A DNA stretch of 64,000 nucleotides from Deltaproteobacteria bacterium (GCA_016212705.1 JACREU010000002.1:1-64000), one strand, 5' to 3'. Positions 9,318 to 19,367 are shown, counted from the first letter of the stretch. Translations and numbers: made by a program. The notes: generated from the sequence alone by a model not told the origin.

Positions 9318-10999
9318 GAGGGGGGGGGGCCTCAAAAGCAGGCGTTATCTCCGGAGCCATAGCCGCGTGCATCCTCGTCGTATTCATCGCAACCGCTTCA
9401 TCCGTCGCGCTTAAAAAAAACAACACATGGGACGAGTCCGCGCACATACTCTCGGGTTACGCCTATGTAAAAAACGGGATGGACTGGCTCTCGCCGCTTA
9501 ACCACCCGGTCCTGGGCAGAGCCATATCAGGCGCGCTCCCGGCCGCGTTTCTCGACCTCGACTTTGACGAGAAGGTCCGTCCGGAGGGCGCGCCCGACTC
9601 AAACTTCTTCCCGTATTCGCTTAAGTTCCTCTACGAGAACAGCGTCGACGGCGGCACAATCCTTTTCTGGAGCAGGCTTGGCAATATAACCCTCGCCGCA
9701 CTACTCGGTATATTCGTCTTTGTCTGGTCGCGGGAGCTCTGGGGGGGAAAGGGCGCGCTCCTATCTCTCTTTCTCTATGCGCTCTGTCCCAATATTATCG
9801 CGAATGCCTCCATCGCCACGACAGACCTCCCTATTACCGCCTTTTTCTTTATATCGCTCTACTTCCTCTATCGCCTTGACGCGAAGGGGGTTACGGCATG
9901 GAGGGCCACAGCCGCGGCAGTAGCGATAGCCTTCGCGCTCGCCTCGAAGCATACGGCATTACTCCTTTCCCCTATTGTCCTTGCGTCCTTCGGAATCGCA
10001 TTAAGGCGGGAGGGCAAAAAGGCCCTGCCGTATTACGCGTTACTGGTCATTACCGTCTATCTCTGCCTCTGGGCCTTGTACGGTTTCAGGTTCCGGTCCG
10101 GGAGCCCCAACTACGAGCCGCTCAATTGGTCCGCTTTCCAATCATCTTCACTGACGCCTGCCTTTGACTTTGCGAGGTCCTGGCGGCTCCTCCCGGAGGC
10201 GTACCTTTACAGTGTCGCCGGGGTCGTCATGGGGGCGTCCACCGGCAAGGCGGCCTTTCTCATGGGAGGGTATACGAGCACGGGCTGGTGGTATTACTTT
10301 ATCGTCGCGTTCCTCATAAAGACGCCTATCCCGGCGCTGATACTCCTCGTCGCCTCCGTCCTCTACCTTTTCGCGGTCCGTGAAATCAGAAAGTGCCTGT
10401 GGCTCGTCATTCCGGCGCTTATCGTTTTTACGGCGATGTCCCTTCAAAAGGTCAACATCGGCATCCGCCATATACTCCCGGTCTATCCGTTCATATTCAC
10501 GCTCATCGGTTTCGTCCCGCTAATAAATACAAAGAGCGCGAGGGTTGCCAGACTCGTCTTCGCCCTATTGATAGCCTGGTACGCCTTTTCGGCGGTTTCG
10601 ATTTATCCGCACCAGCTCGCTTATTTTAACGAGTTCATCGGAGGCCCTCAAAACGGCTACAAATATCTTGTGGATTCCAACCTCGACTGGGGGCAGGACC
10701 TTAAGGGTCTCAAGGATTACATGGATAAAAACCATATCGACAGGATAAAGCTTGCGTACTTCGGCCTCTCTGACCCGAGGTATTTCGGCATAGACTATGA
10801 GTACCTCCCGAGCTACGCGATACTCGCGCCCGTGAACGTAAAAGACGCGGTCGCTCTCAAGGGCTCTTTCGCGATAAGCGCTACCATGCTCCAGGGCGTC
10901 TACCTCGCTGACAGGGACTATTACAGGGTCTTTAGGGATATGAAACCCTCCGGGAACGTCGGATACTCCATATTCATCTATGACCTCGATAACGATTGA
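9314..10999 (+). CDS. GT-C glycosyltransferase (GT39/PMT/ArnT-like)
   Basis: TTG start; NTWDESAHILSGYAYVKNG...LNHPVLGRAISG, multiple TM helices, VDSNLDWGQDLKGLKDYM. Confidence 0.75.
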   Translation: MRGGGASKAGVISGAIAACILVVFIATASSVALKKNNTWDESAHILSGYAYVKNGMDWLSPLNHPVLGRAISGALPAAFLDLDFDEKVRPEGAPDSNFFPYSLKFLYENSVDGGTILFWSRLGNITLAALLGIFVFVWSRELWGGKGALLSLFLYALCPNIIANASIATTDLPITAFFFISLYFLYRLDAKGVTAWRATAAAVAIAFALASKHTALLLSPIVLASFGIALRREGKKALPYYALLVITVYLCLWALYGFRFRSGSPNYEPLNWSAFQSSSLTPAFDFARSWRLLPEAYLYSVAGVVMGASTGKAAFLMGGYTSTGWWYYFIVAFLIKTPIPALILLVASVLYLFAVREIRKCLWLVIPALIVFTAMSLQKVNIGIRHILPVYPFIFTLIGFVPLINTKSARVARLVFALLIAWYAFSAVSIYPHQLAYFNEFIGGPQNGYKYLVDSNLDWGQDLKGLKDYMDKNHIDRIKLAYFGLSDPRYFGIDYEYLPSYAILAPVNVKDAVALKGSFAISATMLQGVYLADRDYYRVFRDMKPSGNVGYSIFIYDLDND

Positions 11000-11022
11000 A
11001 TGTTCACTCCCAAAATACTATA

Positions 11023-11622
11023 ATGCCGTCCGTGAATAAGGGCTTTACCCTGATAGAGCTCGTCCTTGTGATCACGCTTACGGCGATAGTCGCCGCCGTC
11101 GCGTATCCGATGATCTTTGGCGGGACCTCTGCCATCTCCGTCCCTGTCTTTACAAAGAAGGTCCAGGAGGATATCCGCTACGCGCAGTCCTTAGTGCTCC
11201 TCCGCTCAAACCTCGACACCCCGAACGCCACGAACCCGACCTTCAGGTACCGCATAAGGTTCAACGTCGCGGACGCGAGCTGTCCCGGCTCGTCCCAATA
11301 CACCATAGTAAACGACGCGGACAACAACGGCACATGGGGCGAAAATCCCAACGGCTCCGGAGCCGTGGAGAGCGCAAGGGACCCCGCGTCCGGCGACTCC
11401 TTCTTCTGCGTACGCATGGACACAGGCGACTTCGATGGATTTCAGGTCTCGGCGGACTTCGGCGGCTCGGCGCCCGGGATATTGGAGTTCGATACGATGG
11501 GCGTGCCTTACGACAGCGACGGAGTGAGGCTTACGGCCTCAAAGACCGTAACTGTCGCAAAGGGCGCGATTACGGGGACAGTGACAGTTACGCCGGTCAC
11601 CGGCATGGCTACGGCACAATGA
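11023..11622 (+). CDS. MshC-like minor pilin
   Basis: VNKGFTLIELVLVITLTAIVAAVAYPMIF prepilin motif; locus position. Confidence 0.8.
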   Translation: MPSVNKGFTLIELVLVITLTAIVAAVAYPMIFGGTSAISVPVFTKKVQEDIRYAQSLVLLRSNLDTPNATNPTFRYRIRFNVADASCPGSSQYTIVNDADNNGTWGENPNGSGAVESARDPASGDSFFCVRMDTGDFDGFQVSADFGGSAPGILEFDTMGVPYDSDGVRLTASKTVTVAKGAITGTVTVTPVTGMATAQ

Positions 11623-12035
11623 TGAGAAACGAACAGGGCTTCACCCTTATAGAGGTCGTAATGGTCATAGTGGTGCTGGCGATAGCCGGCACCGGCATCC
11701 TCATGTACTTCGCTGGCCTCTCCGGCAGGCCCGACGCGGTAACGCTCGCGCAGGCCGCCGCGCTCGCGCAGGAGAAGGTGGAGAGGTTGATCGCCGACAA
11801 GAAGGCGAACGGCTTCAATACTATAGTCTCTGAGGTCCCGGCTACACTGCCCGCGCCGTTCGACAGGTTCACCCGCGAGGTCGAGGTCTTCTGCGTGCAG
11901 GAGGCCGATCTTGACACCTCAAACGGCACCATGCCTGGTTGCTCCGACTCCGACATAAACGCCAAAAGGGTGAGGGTGAATGTATCGTGGGGGGGCGGCT
12001 CATCGGACTTTGTGACCGTCATGACAAGCCACTGA
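11619..12035 (+). CDS. MshD-like minor pilin
   Basis: MMRNEQGFTLIEVVMVIVVLAIAGTGI prepilin motif; true start is inside the longer tracked ORF. Confidence 0.8.
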   Translation: MMRNEQGFTLIEVVMVIVVLAIAGTGILMYFAGLSGRPDAVTLAQAAALAQEKVERLIADKKANGFNTIVSEVPATLPAPFDRFTREVEVFCVQEADLDTSNGTMPGCSDSDINAKRVRVNVSWGGGSSDFVTVMTSH

Positions 12036-12580
12036 TGATGACCGGTCCGTTCGATAAAAAGGGGTTCACCCTTATCGAGACGGTCATGGTCATCGTCCTC
12101 GTCGGCATCATCGGCACCGTCATATCCTCCATCATGTTCCAGGGGGCGAAGTCGCTGGAGGCCGGGGACATAAGGAAAGAGCTCTCGTCCCAGGGGAGGC
12201 TCGTTGTCGAGAGGGCTTCCCGCGAGATGCGCCTTATGCGCTGTACCACGGCAGGGAACTCCTGCGTGCCCCAGGCCGCGGACGTAACGACATGGACAGC
12301 CACCGACTTGAAGTTCGTAACGGCCAATTACGAGAGGGTGGGGTTAAGGTACGACGCCGGGACGCTGAAACTCAGCTATGGCGTTGGAGCAGTTGCCGTC
12401 GACCCGGAGTACACGCTCGCCGATAACGTATCCGCGGCGTCTTTCGAATACCTTAAAAGCGACGGCACCCCGGCGGCCGCCGTGAACGAGACGTGGGTGA
12501 TAATACTCAACATGACGCTCACAAGCGGCGCCGAGTCCGTGCCGTTCAGGGCCTCGGTCCACCCGAGGGGCTTTAGATGA
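12035..12580 (+). CDS. MshO-like minor pilin
   Basis: FDKKGFTLIETVMVIVLVGIIGTVISSIMF prepilin motif. Confidence 0.8.
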   Translation: MMTGPFDKKGFTLIETVMVIVLVGIIGTVISSIMFQGAKSLEAGDIRKELSSQGRLVVERASREMRLMRCTTAGNSCVPQAADVTTWTATDLKFVTANYERVGLRYDAGTLKLSYGVGAVAVDPEYTLADNVSAASFEYLKSDGTPAAAVNETWVIILNMTLTSGAESVPFRASVHPRGFR

Positions 12581-13347
12581 AACGGTTGATATCGAACGGA
12601 CGGGGGGCGTCGATCATCGGCGTGATACTTGTCCTCGCGGTCCTGACCCTCTCGGGCGTGATATTCGTTTCCATATTTTCTACAGGCGTGGAGGAATCCA
12701 CCGGAGAGGTCTTGTCATCAAGGGCGCTTTTCGCGGCAGAGGGCGGGCTTGAGGCCGCGATAGGGCATCTTAAGAGAACGCCTGTAAGCACTTACTGGCT
12801 ATGGAAGGACGGCTACCTCGCCAAGCCCGTCGGCGGAGGCACAATGGACGTTGAGGTGCTCGAGTACGAGTCGAGGGACTCTACCCTCACGGCATCGAAT
12901 AAATGCGAGCCGTTCGAGTCCGTCATAGTCTCAACCGGCGCAAACCCCGCGCGCACGGTCTATGTGTCGCTTGCGTGGTCGTCGGCGTCGAACATGGCGC
13001 TTGAGCTCTACGACAACAGCGTCGCGGACTGCAACAACCCCGCGGCCTCGGCCACACTCATTGCGTCCTCGGCTACGGCAAATATACCGGAGACGGTCCG
13101 CTACCGTGTCCAGACCGCGCCTCCGGCAACCCTTACGTACACCGCGCGCGTCACCGGGGCCGTCGGGGACGTTTACAAGCTCAGGATAGCCCACCCGGAC
13201 GAGACGAACTTCGGCACAGGGTCCACATGCGGTCAACCGGCCGGGCCTCCGTACGACTCCTGCATGAGGGCCGTGATATCATTGGGCAGGCATCAGAACG
13301 CGAGGAGAGAGGTCTTCTCCGGTTTCAGCCGCACGCCTTTAAGGTGA
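12577..13347 (+). CDS. MshP/PilX-like minor pilin-class protein
   Basis: RGASIIGVILVLAVLTLSGVIFVSIFSTGVEESTGEVLSSRALFAAEGGLEAAI; locus order. Confidence 0.7.
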   Translation: MKRLISNGRGASIIGVILVLAVLTLSGVIFVSIFSTGVEESTGEVLSSRALFAAEGGLEAAIGHLKRTPVSTYWLWKDGYLAKPVGGGTMDVEVLEYESRDSTLTASNKCEPFESVIVSTGANPARTVYVSLAWSSASNMALELYDNSVADCNNPAASATLIASSATANIPETVRYRVQTAPPATLTYTARVTGAVGDVYKLRIAHPDETNFGTGSTCGQPAGPPYDSCMRAVISLGRHQNARREVFSGFSRTPLR

Positions 13348-13351
13348 ATAA

Positions 13352-15853
13352 ATGAGAGCACGCACATACATCTTTTTTGCGCTCGCGTTGGTCACGGCGC
13401 TTTTGTTCCACGCGCTCGCCGGGGCCGCCGAGACATTCTCAGTGACCGTCCCAGCTGGCACGGAAGTCACCATGCAGGACCCGAACGCCGTAATCCCGTT
13501 TACGGTTACGAATATAACCGGCTCCACCAAGGACATAAGGGAGATAACATTCAGGATAGACATCGCCAAATACAACTTCAGCACAGCTACCGTCCCTCCG
13601 GCAGGGTGGTGCATAAAGGAGGCGGAGCCAGACAGGATAACCTTCGCGCTGACACAGGGCTCAGGCGCGTGCAGCAGCGGCTCCACCACGAGCCGTATAT
13701 CACCCGGCGGGAGCCTCGTCTTCAATATTACAATGTTGCCGCTTGCCGCCTCTGCGGACGTCGCCGGGGATACGCTTACGAGCGTTACCGTCGACACCCA
13801 GGGCGGGTTCTCCCGCTCTGGCGCGCTCCCGACGTGGACACGGAGGTCCTTTGAGGCGACACTCGTTGCAACACCTGAGTCCCTCGGCGTCGGAGGGACG
13901 ATAACGCTCACCATGCAGGTGACAAACCGCTCGACAACAACGCAGTCGAATATAACATCTACCCCGACGCCGCCCACGCCGTCGAGCGCGATTGCGACCC
14001 TCTCGGAGGGCCCCTACTACGGCTCGACCGGACTCGACGGCAACCACACCTCCTCGGCGACGATTATAACCGTAGCGTCGACCGCCGGCTTCACCTCGCC
14101 GGGGGCCATAAGGATCGACTCAGAGGACGTCTGTTACACCGGGACGACCGCGACTACCTTTACCGGCGTTACGCGCGGGTGCAACCTGACGACGGCCGCC
14201 TCCCACACGACAGGCGCCGTTGTCTACGCGAAGACGCAGTACTCGCTCACGGCTGGGCAAACAGGGGTGCTAATATGGTTGTATGGCGCGACGTCGACCG
14301 GGACGGTCTACTTTACGACGCGCGCGACAAATTCCGGGTCCACCGCGAACTCCGTACTCCTTAACTCGAACACGGTCCTCATCGGCAACTTCACCGCCTT
14401 TATCACCGTAACCCCTGAAAGCGTCATAACCGGGCAGTCTGTGACTGTAGAGATGGAGGTCAGGAACAACGGTACGTCGGCCCTCATCAATATCGCGCCT
14501 TCGGCCCTTACCCCATGCGCCGGCGGGGCGACAGAGACGCTCTTAAGCGGCCCCTCGCCATCGTCCATCTCATCGCTCGGAAGCGGCTCAACAGGGGCAT
14601 TCTCATGGACTTACGCCATAACCGGGTCTCTCGGCCAGACGTACTGTCTCACAGGCTACGGTACGGCCTCGGGAGGCGCGACAACGAACACCGCTACGTC
14701 GAACTCCGGCGCTATCTCCCAGTACTCGGCGACGGTCTCTCCTTCGGTCATAGCGAGCGGGACTGCGAACCAGACCCTAACCTGGTCTGTCTACAACGGA
14801 GGCGCCTGTACCCTTAAAAATATCGAGATATCTTTCCCTGGAGGCGGAGGCAACTGGACCTGCTCGTCGGTTATTGCCCCTGCCGGGTGGACAGGCTCTT
14901 GCGGAGGGACAAAGGTGACGTTTCAATCGAGCAGTTCCGCGAACGACATACCAACGGGCGGCACAAAGGCGTTCTCGATAACGTACTCGACGACCGAGAC
15001 GGTCACTTCAGACAAGGTAGTCGCTTTCCCGGTAAACCCGGTCCCAAGGGGAGGGTGCGGGGGGTCGGAGGCGGAGATAGGCACCTATGTGACGGTTACG
15101 GCCTACGGACTCTCGGTCGCGCACTCTCCGGTCGGCCCGGTCTACGCCGACGGTAGCGCGACCTACACCATGACCGCCACACTCGTCTCAGGTAGTACGC
15201 CGGTCGCCGGAAAGACCGTGACCTTCTCGACGACGAACGGCACGCTCTCTCCGGCTACAGCCGTGACCGACGCAAACGGCGAGGCAACGGTCGCGCTAAT
15301 AGCCCCGAACAGCACCACAAACACCACCGCGACCGTCACCGCGGCCTATTTGAACTCATCAGGGACCGATATTGTCAGCTTTACCGGCTGGAACAAGGCG
15401 AATATCCAGTACTGGGGGTCGCTCTCCCCGGCGTCCGCCTCTTGCAACGCGACAGTCTCCTTTACCATGGTCCTTAAGAATATAAGCGGAACGACGTCCA
15501 TGACGCCGAATACCGGGAGTTACTTCGCCTTCAACGACTCGTCAGCCGGCGGCTCTTCCGTCTTTCAGGCGTACCTGAATTCCGCCGTGACGCTCTCGGC
15601 TGGCGCGACACAGACGCTCGTATTCGGCTCTCCTACAAGCTCGGGCGGAGGCGGAGGGGTTGTCATACCGTCCACCTTCCTTGCCGGGACATACTCTCCG
15701 ACGCTTAACTCCGCGCCGCCCCCGGCGAGCGGGCTCTTTTTGACCGACGGCGGGACAAACGACCAGTACCGGACGATTACGGATACCGTGACCATTTCAG
15801 GTGACTGCGGGTCGGTCAACGTCTACATCATAGAGTGGCACGAGTTCAGGTGA
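13352..15853 (+). CDS. Secreted Ig-like (Big_1-containing) repeat protein in the MshQ position
   Basis: Signal peptide; Big_1-like segment TYTMTATLVSGSTPVAGKTVTFSTTNGTLSPATAVTDANGEATVALIAP; Thr/Ser-rich. Confidence 0.7.
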   Translation: MRARTYIFFALALVTALLFHALAGAAETFSVTVPAGTEVTMQDPNAVIPFTVTNITGSTKDIREITFRIDIAKYNFSTATVPPAGWCIKEAEPDRITFALTQGSGACSSGSTTSRISPGGSLVFNITMLPLAASADVAGDTLTSVTVDTQGGFSRSGALPTWTRRSFEATLVATPESLGVGGTITLTMQVTNRSTTTQSNITSTPTPPTPSSAIATLSEGPYYGSTGLDGNHTSSATIITVASTAGFTSPGAIRIDSEDVCYTGTTATTFTGVTRGCNLTTAASHTTGAVVYAKTQYSLTAGQTGVLIWLYGATSTGTVYFTTRATNSGSTANSVLLNSNTVLIGNFTAFITVTPESVITGQSVTVEMEVRNNGTSALINIAPSALTPCAGGATETLLSGPSPSSISSLGSGSTGAFSWTYAITGSLGQTYCLTGYGTASGGATTNTATSNSGAISQYSATVSPSVIASGTANQTLTWSVYNGGACTLKNIEISFPGGGGNWTCSSVIAPAGWTGSCGGTKVTFQSSSSANDIPTGGTKAFSITYSTTETVTSDKVVAFPVNPVPRGGCGGSEAEIGTYVTVTAYGLSVAHSPVGPVYADGSATYTMTATLVSGSTPVAGKTVTFSTTNGTLSPATAVTDANGEATVALIAPNSTTNTTATVTAAYLNSSGTDIVSFTGWNKANIQYWGSLSPASASCNATVSFTMVLKNISGTTSMTPNTGSYFAFNDSSAGGSSVFQAYLNSAVTLSAGATQTLVFGSPTSSGGGGGVVIPSTFLAGTYSPTLNSAPPPASGLFLTDGGTNDQYRTITDTVTISGDCGSVNVYIIEWHEFR

Positions 15854-15886
15854 GATAATTTTCTTTCAAAAAGGTGTTGAACTGGA

Positions 15887-15892
15887 TATAAT
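15887..15892 (+). promoter_or_regulatory. Candidate -10 element (TATAAT) upstream of the MshM-like gene
   Basis: Perfect TATAAT in an AT-rich intergenic region; -35 not convincing. Confidence 0.3.
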
Positions 15893-16006
15893 AGCCGTAA
15901 TTTTTAAAGGTTTTTTGACAAAAGGGCTATAGATTTCCCCAAAACTGCCGATTTTTTAGTCATGGGGGGGCGAAGACCCCCTAAAATCCTGAAAAAAAGG
16001 CCCCTA

Positions 16007-16969
16007 ATGTACGAGAAATTCTTTTTCCTCAAGGAAAAGCCCTTCCACATCACGCCGGACCCCAAGTTCCTCTACTTGAGCAAGAAGCACCGCGAGGCGA
16101 TAGACCTCCTTTCGTTCGGCATCGTGGAGAGAAAAGGGTTCATACTGCTTACCGGCGAGGTCGGCACCGGCAAGACTACGCTTTGCAGGGCGCTCCTTGA
16201 GAAACTGCCCGCGCTCACCGAGAGCGCGCTTATTTTGAACCCGGTCCTCTCCGAGGAGGACTTATTAAAGACGATCACCGCTGACTTCGGCCTTAACCCC
16301 GGAAAGGACACGGTAAAGGAACACCTCGACGAGCTCAACAGGTTCCTCTTGAAAAAGGCGTCCTCGGGCGGCACGGCCGTCGTCATCATAGACGAGGCGC
16401 AGAACCTTAACCCCGCGACCCTCGAGATGGTCAGGCTCCTTTCGAACCTCGAAACGGAAAAGGAGAAGCTCCTCCAGATAGTCCTCGTCGGCCAGCCTGA
16501 GCTTCGGGACAAGCTCTCGCTCCCGGAGCTCCGGCAACTCAATCAGAGGATCATCGTAAGATACCATCTGAACCCGCTCGACCTCCTGGAGACGAAGTCG
16601 TATATCGAAAACAGGCTGAAGGTCGCCGGCGGCGGAAAGGTCGAGTTCAGGGAAGACGCCATGAGGCTCGTATTCGATAAGAGCCAGGGGATTCCGAGGA
16701 TGATAAATATAGTCTGCGACAGGGCCCTTACCGCGGCATTCATCGACGAGAGCCGGACCATAGGCGCCGAGACCGTCAGGAAGGCGGTATCCGAACTCGA
16801 GTCTGACGGGTATCTGCAAAACGGAGCCTCGGCGGCAGTCGCCGGAAGCGAGGCAGGACCCTCCTATGGCAGGTACATGGCACCGATTGCGGCGACTGCC
16901 TTTGTCCTTGCCTTTATAGCCGGGCTCTTCATAGGCCCGGAGGTCTATAACTTCACGGTGCTACCTTAG
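16007..16969 (+). CDS. ExeA/GspA/MshM-type AAA ATPase
   Basis: MYEKFFFLKEKPFHITPDPKFLYLSKKHREAIDLLSFGI; Walker A TGEVGTGKTT, Walker B VVIIDEAQNL. Confidence 0.9.
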   Translation: MYEKFFFLKEKPFHITPDPKFLYLSKKHREAIDLLSFGIVERKGFILLTGEVGTGKTTLCRALLEKLPALTESALILNPVLSEEDLLKTITADFGLNPGKDTVKEHLDELNRFLLKKASSGGTAVVIIDEAQNLNPATLEMVRLLSNLETEKEKLLQIVLVGQPELRDKLSLPELRQLNQRIIVRYHLNPLDLLETKSYIENRLKVAGGGKVEFREDAMRLVFDKSQGIPRMINIVCDRALTAAFIDESRTIGAETVRKAVSELESDGYLQNGASAAVAGSEAGPSYGRYMAPIAATAFVLAFIAGLFIGPEVYNFTVLP

Positions 16970-17728
16970 ATGAGCCTAATACACCAGGCCCTTAAAAAAA
17001 TCGAGGCCGCCAGATCAGCTTACAACCCACCTGCGGAGTTTACGCCGCCTTCCGCGGGCAGTAGGCGGCCTAAGGCCGCGGTTATCGTTGCCGTGTTGCT
17101 CGTCGTTCTCATCCCGGCCGGGTACGCGGCGTACTCGCTCCTATCATCCGTTGAGAAGGTTGAGCGCGCCGCTAATGACGACCCCGGACTTGACGCGCTT
17201 AAGGCCTCCATCTCCGCGCCGCGGAGACCAAAGACGGACGTGGACCCTTCGGCGCATAACGCCAAGGGGATTGAGCTGTTCCGGTCCATGCAGTACGGGG
17301 ACGCGGAAAAGGAATTCAAGGCCGCGCTCGCTCTAAGGCCGGTTGAAGCGGCATACTACAACAACCTCGCGCTCGCTCTCGCTCTCAGTGGGAGGGAGGA
17401 AGAGGCCTTGACGCTCCTTAAGGAGGCGCTCGACTTGAACCCGCGCCACATCGAGGCGCTCAATAACCTTGGCGCGCTCCTCGAGAGGAAGGGAGATGCC
17501 GCCTCAGCGGTCAAGAGGCTCAAAGAGGCGTTGAAGATAGACCCCGGCTACGCGGACGCGCTTTTAAACCTTGGAGTGGCGCTGGAAAGACAGGGGAGGA
17601 CAAGGGAGGCGCTGGAGGCATACGAGCGCTTCCTCGAGAAAGACCGTACAGGCCCGCAGGGCGAAGAGGCGGCTAAAAAGGTCATGAGGCTTAAATCCGG
17701 GCTCATAATAAAAGCGCGTGAGGGCTGA
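16970..17728 (+). CDS. TPR-repeat protein with GspB/MshN-like N-terminus
   Basis: MSLIHQALKKIEAA N-terminus, single TM segment, several TPR repeats. Confidence 0.8.
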   Translation: MSLIHQALKKIEAARSAYNPPAEFTPPSAGSRRPKAAVIVAVLLVVLIPAGYAAYSLLSSVEKVERAANDDPGLDALKASISAPRRPKTDVDPSAHNAKGIELFRSMQYGDAEKEFKAALALRPVEAAYYNNLALALALSGREEEALTLLKEALDLNPRHIEALNNLGALLERKGDAASAVKRLKEALKIDPGYADALLNLGVALERQGRTREALEAYERFLEKDRTGPQGEEAAKKVMRLKSGLIIKAREG

Positions 17729-18771
17729 TGCTACCCGGCAAACGTAACCTCATAGGCGTTGACATCGGGTCGTATTCGGTGAAGGTCGTCTCTCTCGTTG
17801 GGACTGAAGGCTCCTATACCCTCGCAGGCGCGGCCCTCTTCAGATTGCCCAGCGAGGGCGGAGAGGCAGTGCCGGTGACGCCCCCCTTTCTCTCCGGCAT
17901 ATTGCAGGCCAAAAGGATAAAGGGCAGGAGGGCCGCCGCCCTTATGAACGGCCCCTCTCTCATATTCAAGCATTTGAAACTCCCGGTCATGCCGGAAAAG
18001 GACCTGAAGGAGGCGGTCCGCTGGGAGGTGCGCAAAGACCTCGCCATCGCGGTATCCGCGGCAGACCTCATCCTCGATTACATGAGCGCCGCAAAGACAG
18101 CCAAACCCGGGGACAATACCGTATCCATCGTCGCCTTCGCGGCGGTAAGGAGCGACGTTGAACGCACCATCTCCCTTTTCAGGGACGCGGGCCTCGAACT
18201 CCGCGTCCTCGAGGTCGCTCCTTCCGCGCTCCTATTCTCATTCAACATCAGCAACGCCTGGGAACCCGGCGTCAACTACGCGATGCTCGATATCGGCGAG
18301 ACCAAATCCACGCTCGCCATACTCAAGGACAAGAAGCTCTCCTTTACGCGCGAGATAGGGATGGGAGGCGCTGACTTCACTAAGTTCCTCGCCTCGGGGA
18401 TAGGTAAGCCCGAGGCGGACGCCGAGGATTACAAGATAGCCTTCGGTCTTACTGCCGAAGACGAAAATGAGGACAAGGCGAAGGAGCTCCTCACCCAGGC
18501 CGTCGAGAGGCTCTGCACCGAGGTCCAGCGGTCGTTCGATTACTTCCAGGCGCAGTTCAGGGAGGGAAGCGTAGCCAAGCTCTTCATCTCTGGCGGCTCG
18601 TCAAGGCTCAAGGGCATAGAGGCTGTCATCTCGAAGATAATAGCGGTCCCTGTCTTCAAGGACGACCCATTGAGGTCCATACAGATACCGAAGGCGTTCG
18701 ACAGGGCGGAACTCGCGGAAATCGCCCCGTGCCTGACGATAGCCGTAGGGCTCGCCGCGAGGAAGTCATGA
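17728..18771 (+). CDS. pilM: Type IV pilus assembly protein PilM (MshI-like)
   Basis: NLIGVDIGSYSVKVV actin-like fold; MLDIGETKSTLAIL. Confidence 0.9.
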   Translation: MLPGKRNLIGVDIGSYSVKVVSLVGTEGSYTLAGAALFRLPSEGGEAVPVTPPFLSGILQAKRIKGRRAAALMNGPSLIFKHLKLPVMPEKDLKEAVRWEVRKDLAIAVSAADLILDYMSAAKTAKPGDNTVSIVAFAAVRSDVERTISLFRDAGLELRVLEVAPSALLFSFNISNAWEPGVNYAMLDIGETKSTLAILKDKKLSFTREIGMGGADFTKFLASGIGKPEADAEDYKIAFGLTAEDENEDKAKELLTQAVERLCTEVQRSFDYFQAQFREGSVAKLFISGGSSRLKGIEAVISKIIAVPVFKDDPLRSIQIPKAFDRAELAEIAPCLTIAVGLAARKS

Positions 18772-19367
18772 AGGGCATAAACCTCATACCCGAAGAGATA
18801 CAGAGGGGATGGCGCATAAGGAAGTGGCGGCTCGCCTTCATCGCTTCTTTTGCCTGCTATCTCCTTTTCCTCGTAGCGGTCTTCGCGCTCCAGCGAACGG
18901 AGCTTAAGGGGCTTAAGGCCGTGGAGGCCGCGCTCATCTCCCAAAAAGACGCCCTCTCGGGCAGGAGCTCCGAGTACGCGCTCCTGACAAAAAAACTCTC
19001 GGATATACACGCGGCGGAAGGGGAGCTCAGCCAGAGGCTTGGAGTCGCCTCTGAGCTGAAGGACAGGAGGGTATCCTGGTCGTTCGTGCTCAAAAAGCTC
19101 AGCCACGAGGTGCCTAAGGGCGTGTGGCTCCGGTCCCTCTCCACATCCGACGTACAGGGCACGACTGAGAAAAAGGTCAAGTTCCTCGGCTCGGCCACAA
19201 ACAACAGGGCGATCGCCGACTTCATCTTCAAAATAGAGAACTCCGGCAACTTCAGGGACGCGGCCCTCTCGTACTCGCAGAAAAGGGAGATGGGCGGCAC
19301 ATCCGTCTATGACTTCGAGGTCTACGCGACCTTGAGAAAGACAGGCGAGGTGCTCTATGAATGGTGA
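18768..19367 (+). CDS. pilN: PilN-like assembly protein
   Basis: MKGINLIPEEIQ motif plus TM and coiled coil; tracked ORF start is 39 nt upstream. Confidence 0.85.
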   Translation: MKGINLIPEEIQRGWRIRKWRLAFIASFACYLLFLVAVFALQRTELKGLKAVEAALISQKDALSGRSSEYALLTKKLSDIHAAEGELSQRLGVASELKDRRVSWSFVLKKLSHEVPKGVWLRSLSTSDVQGTTEKKVKFLGSATNNRAIADFIFKIENSGNFRDAALSYSQKREMGGTSVYDFEVYATLRKTGEVLYEW

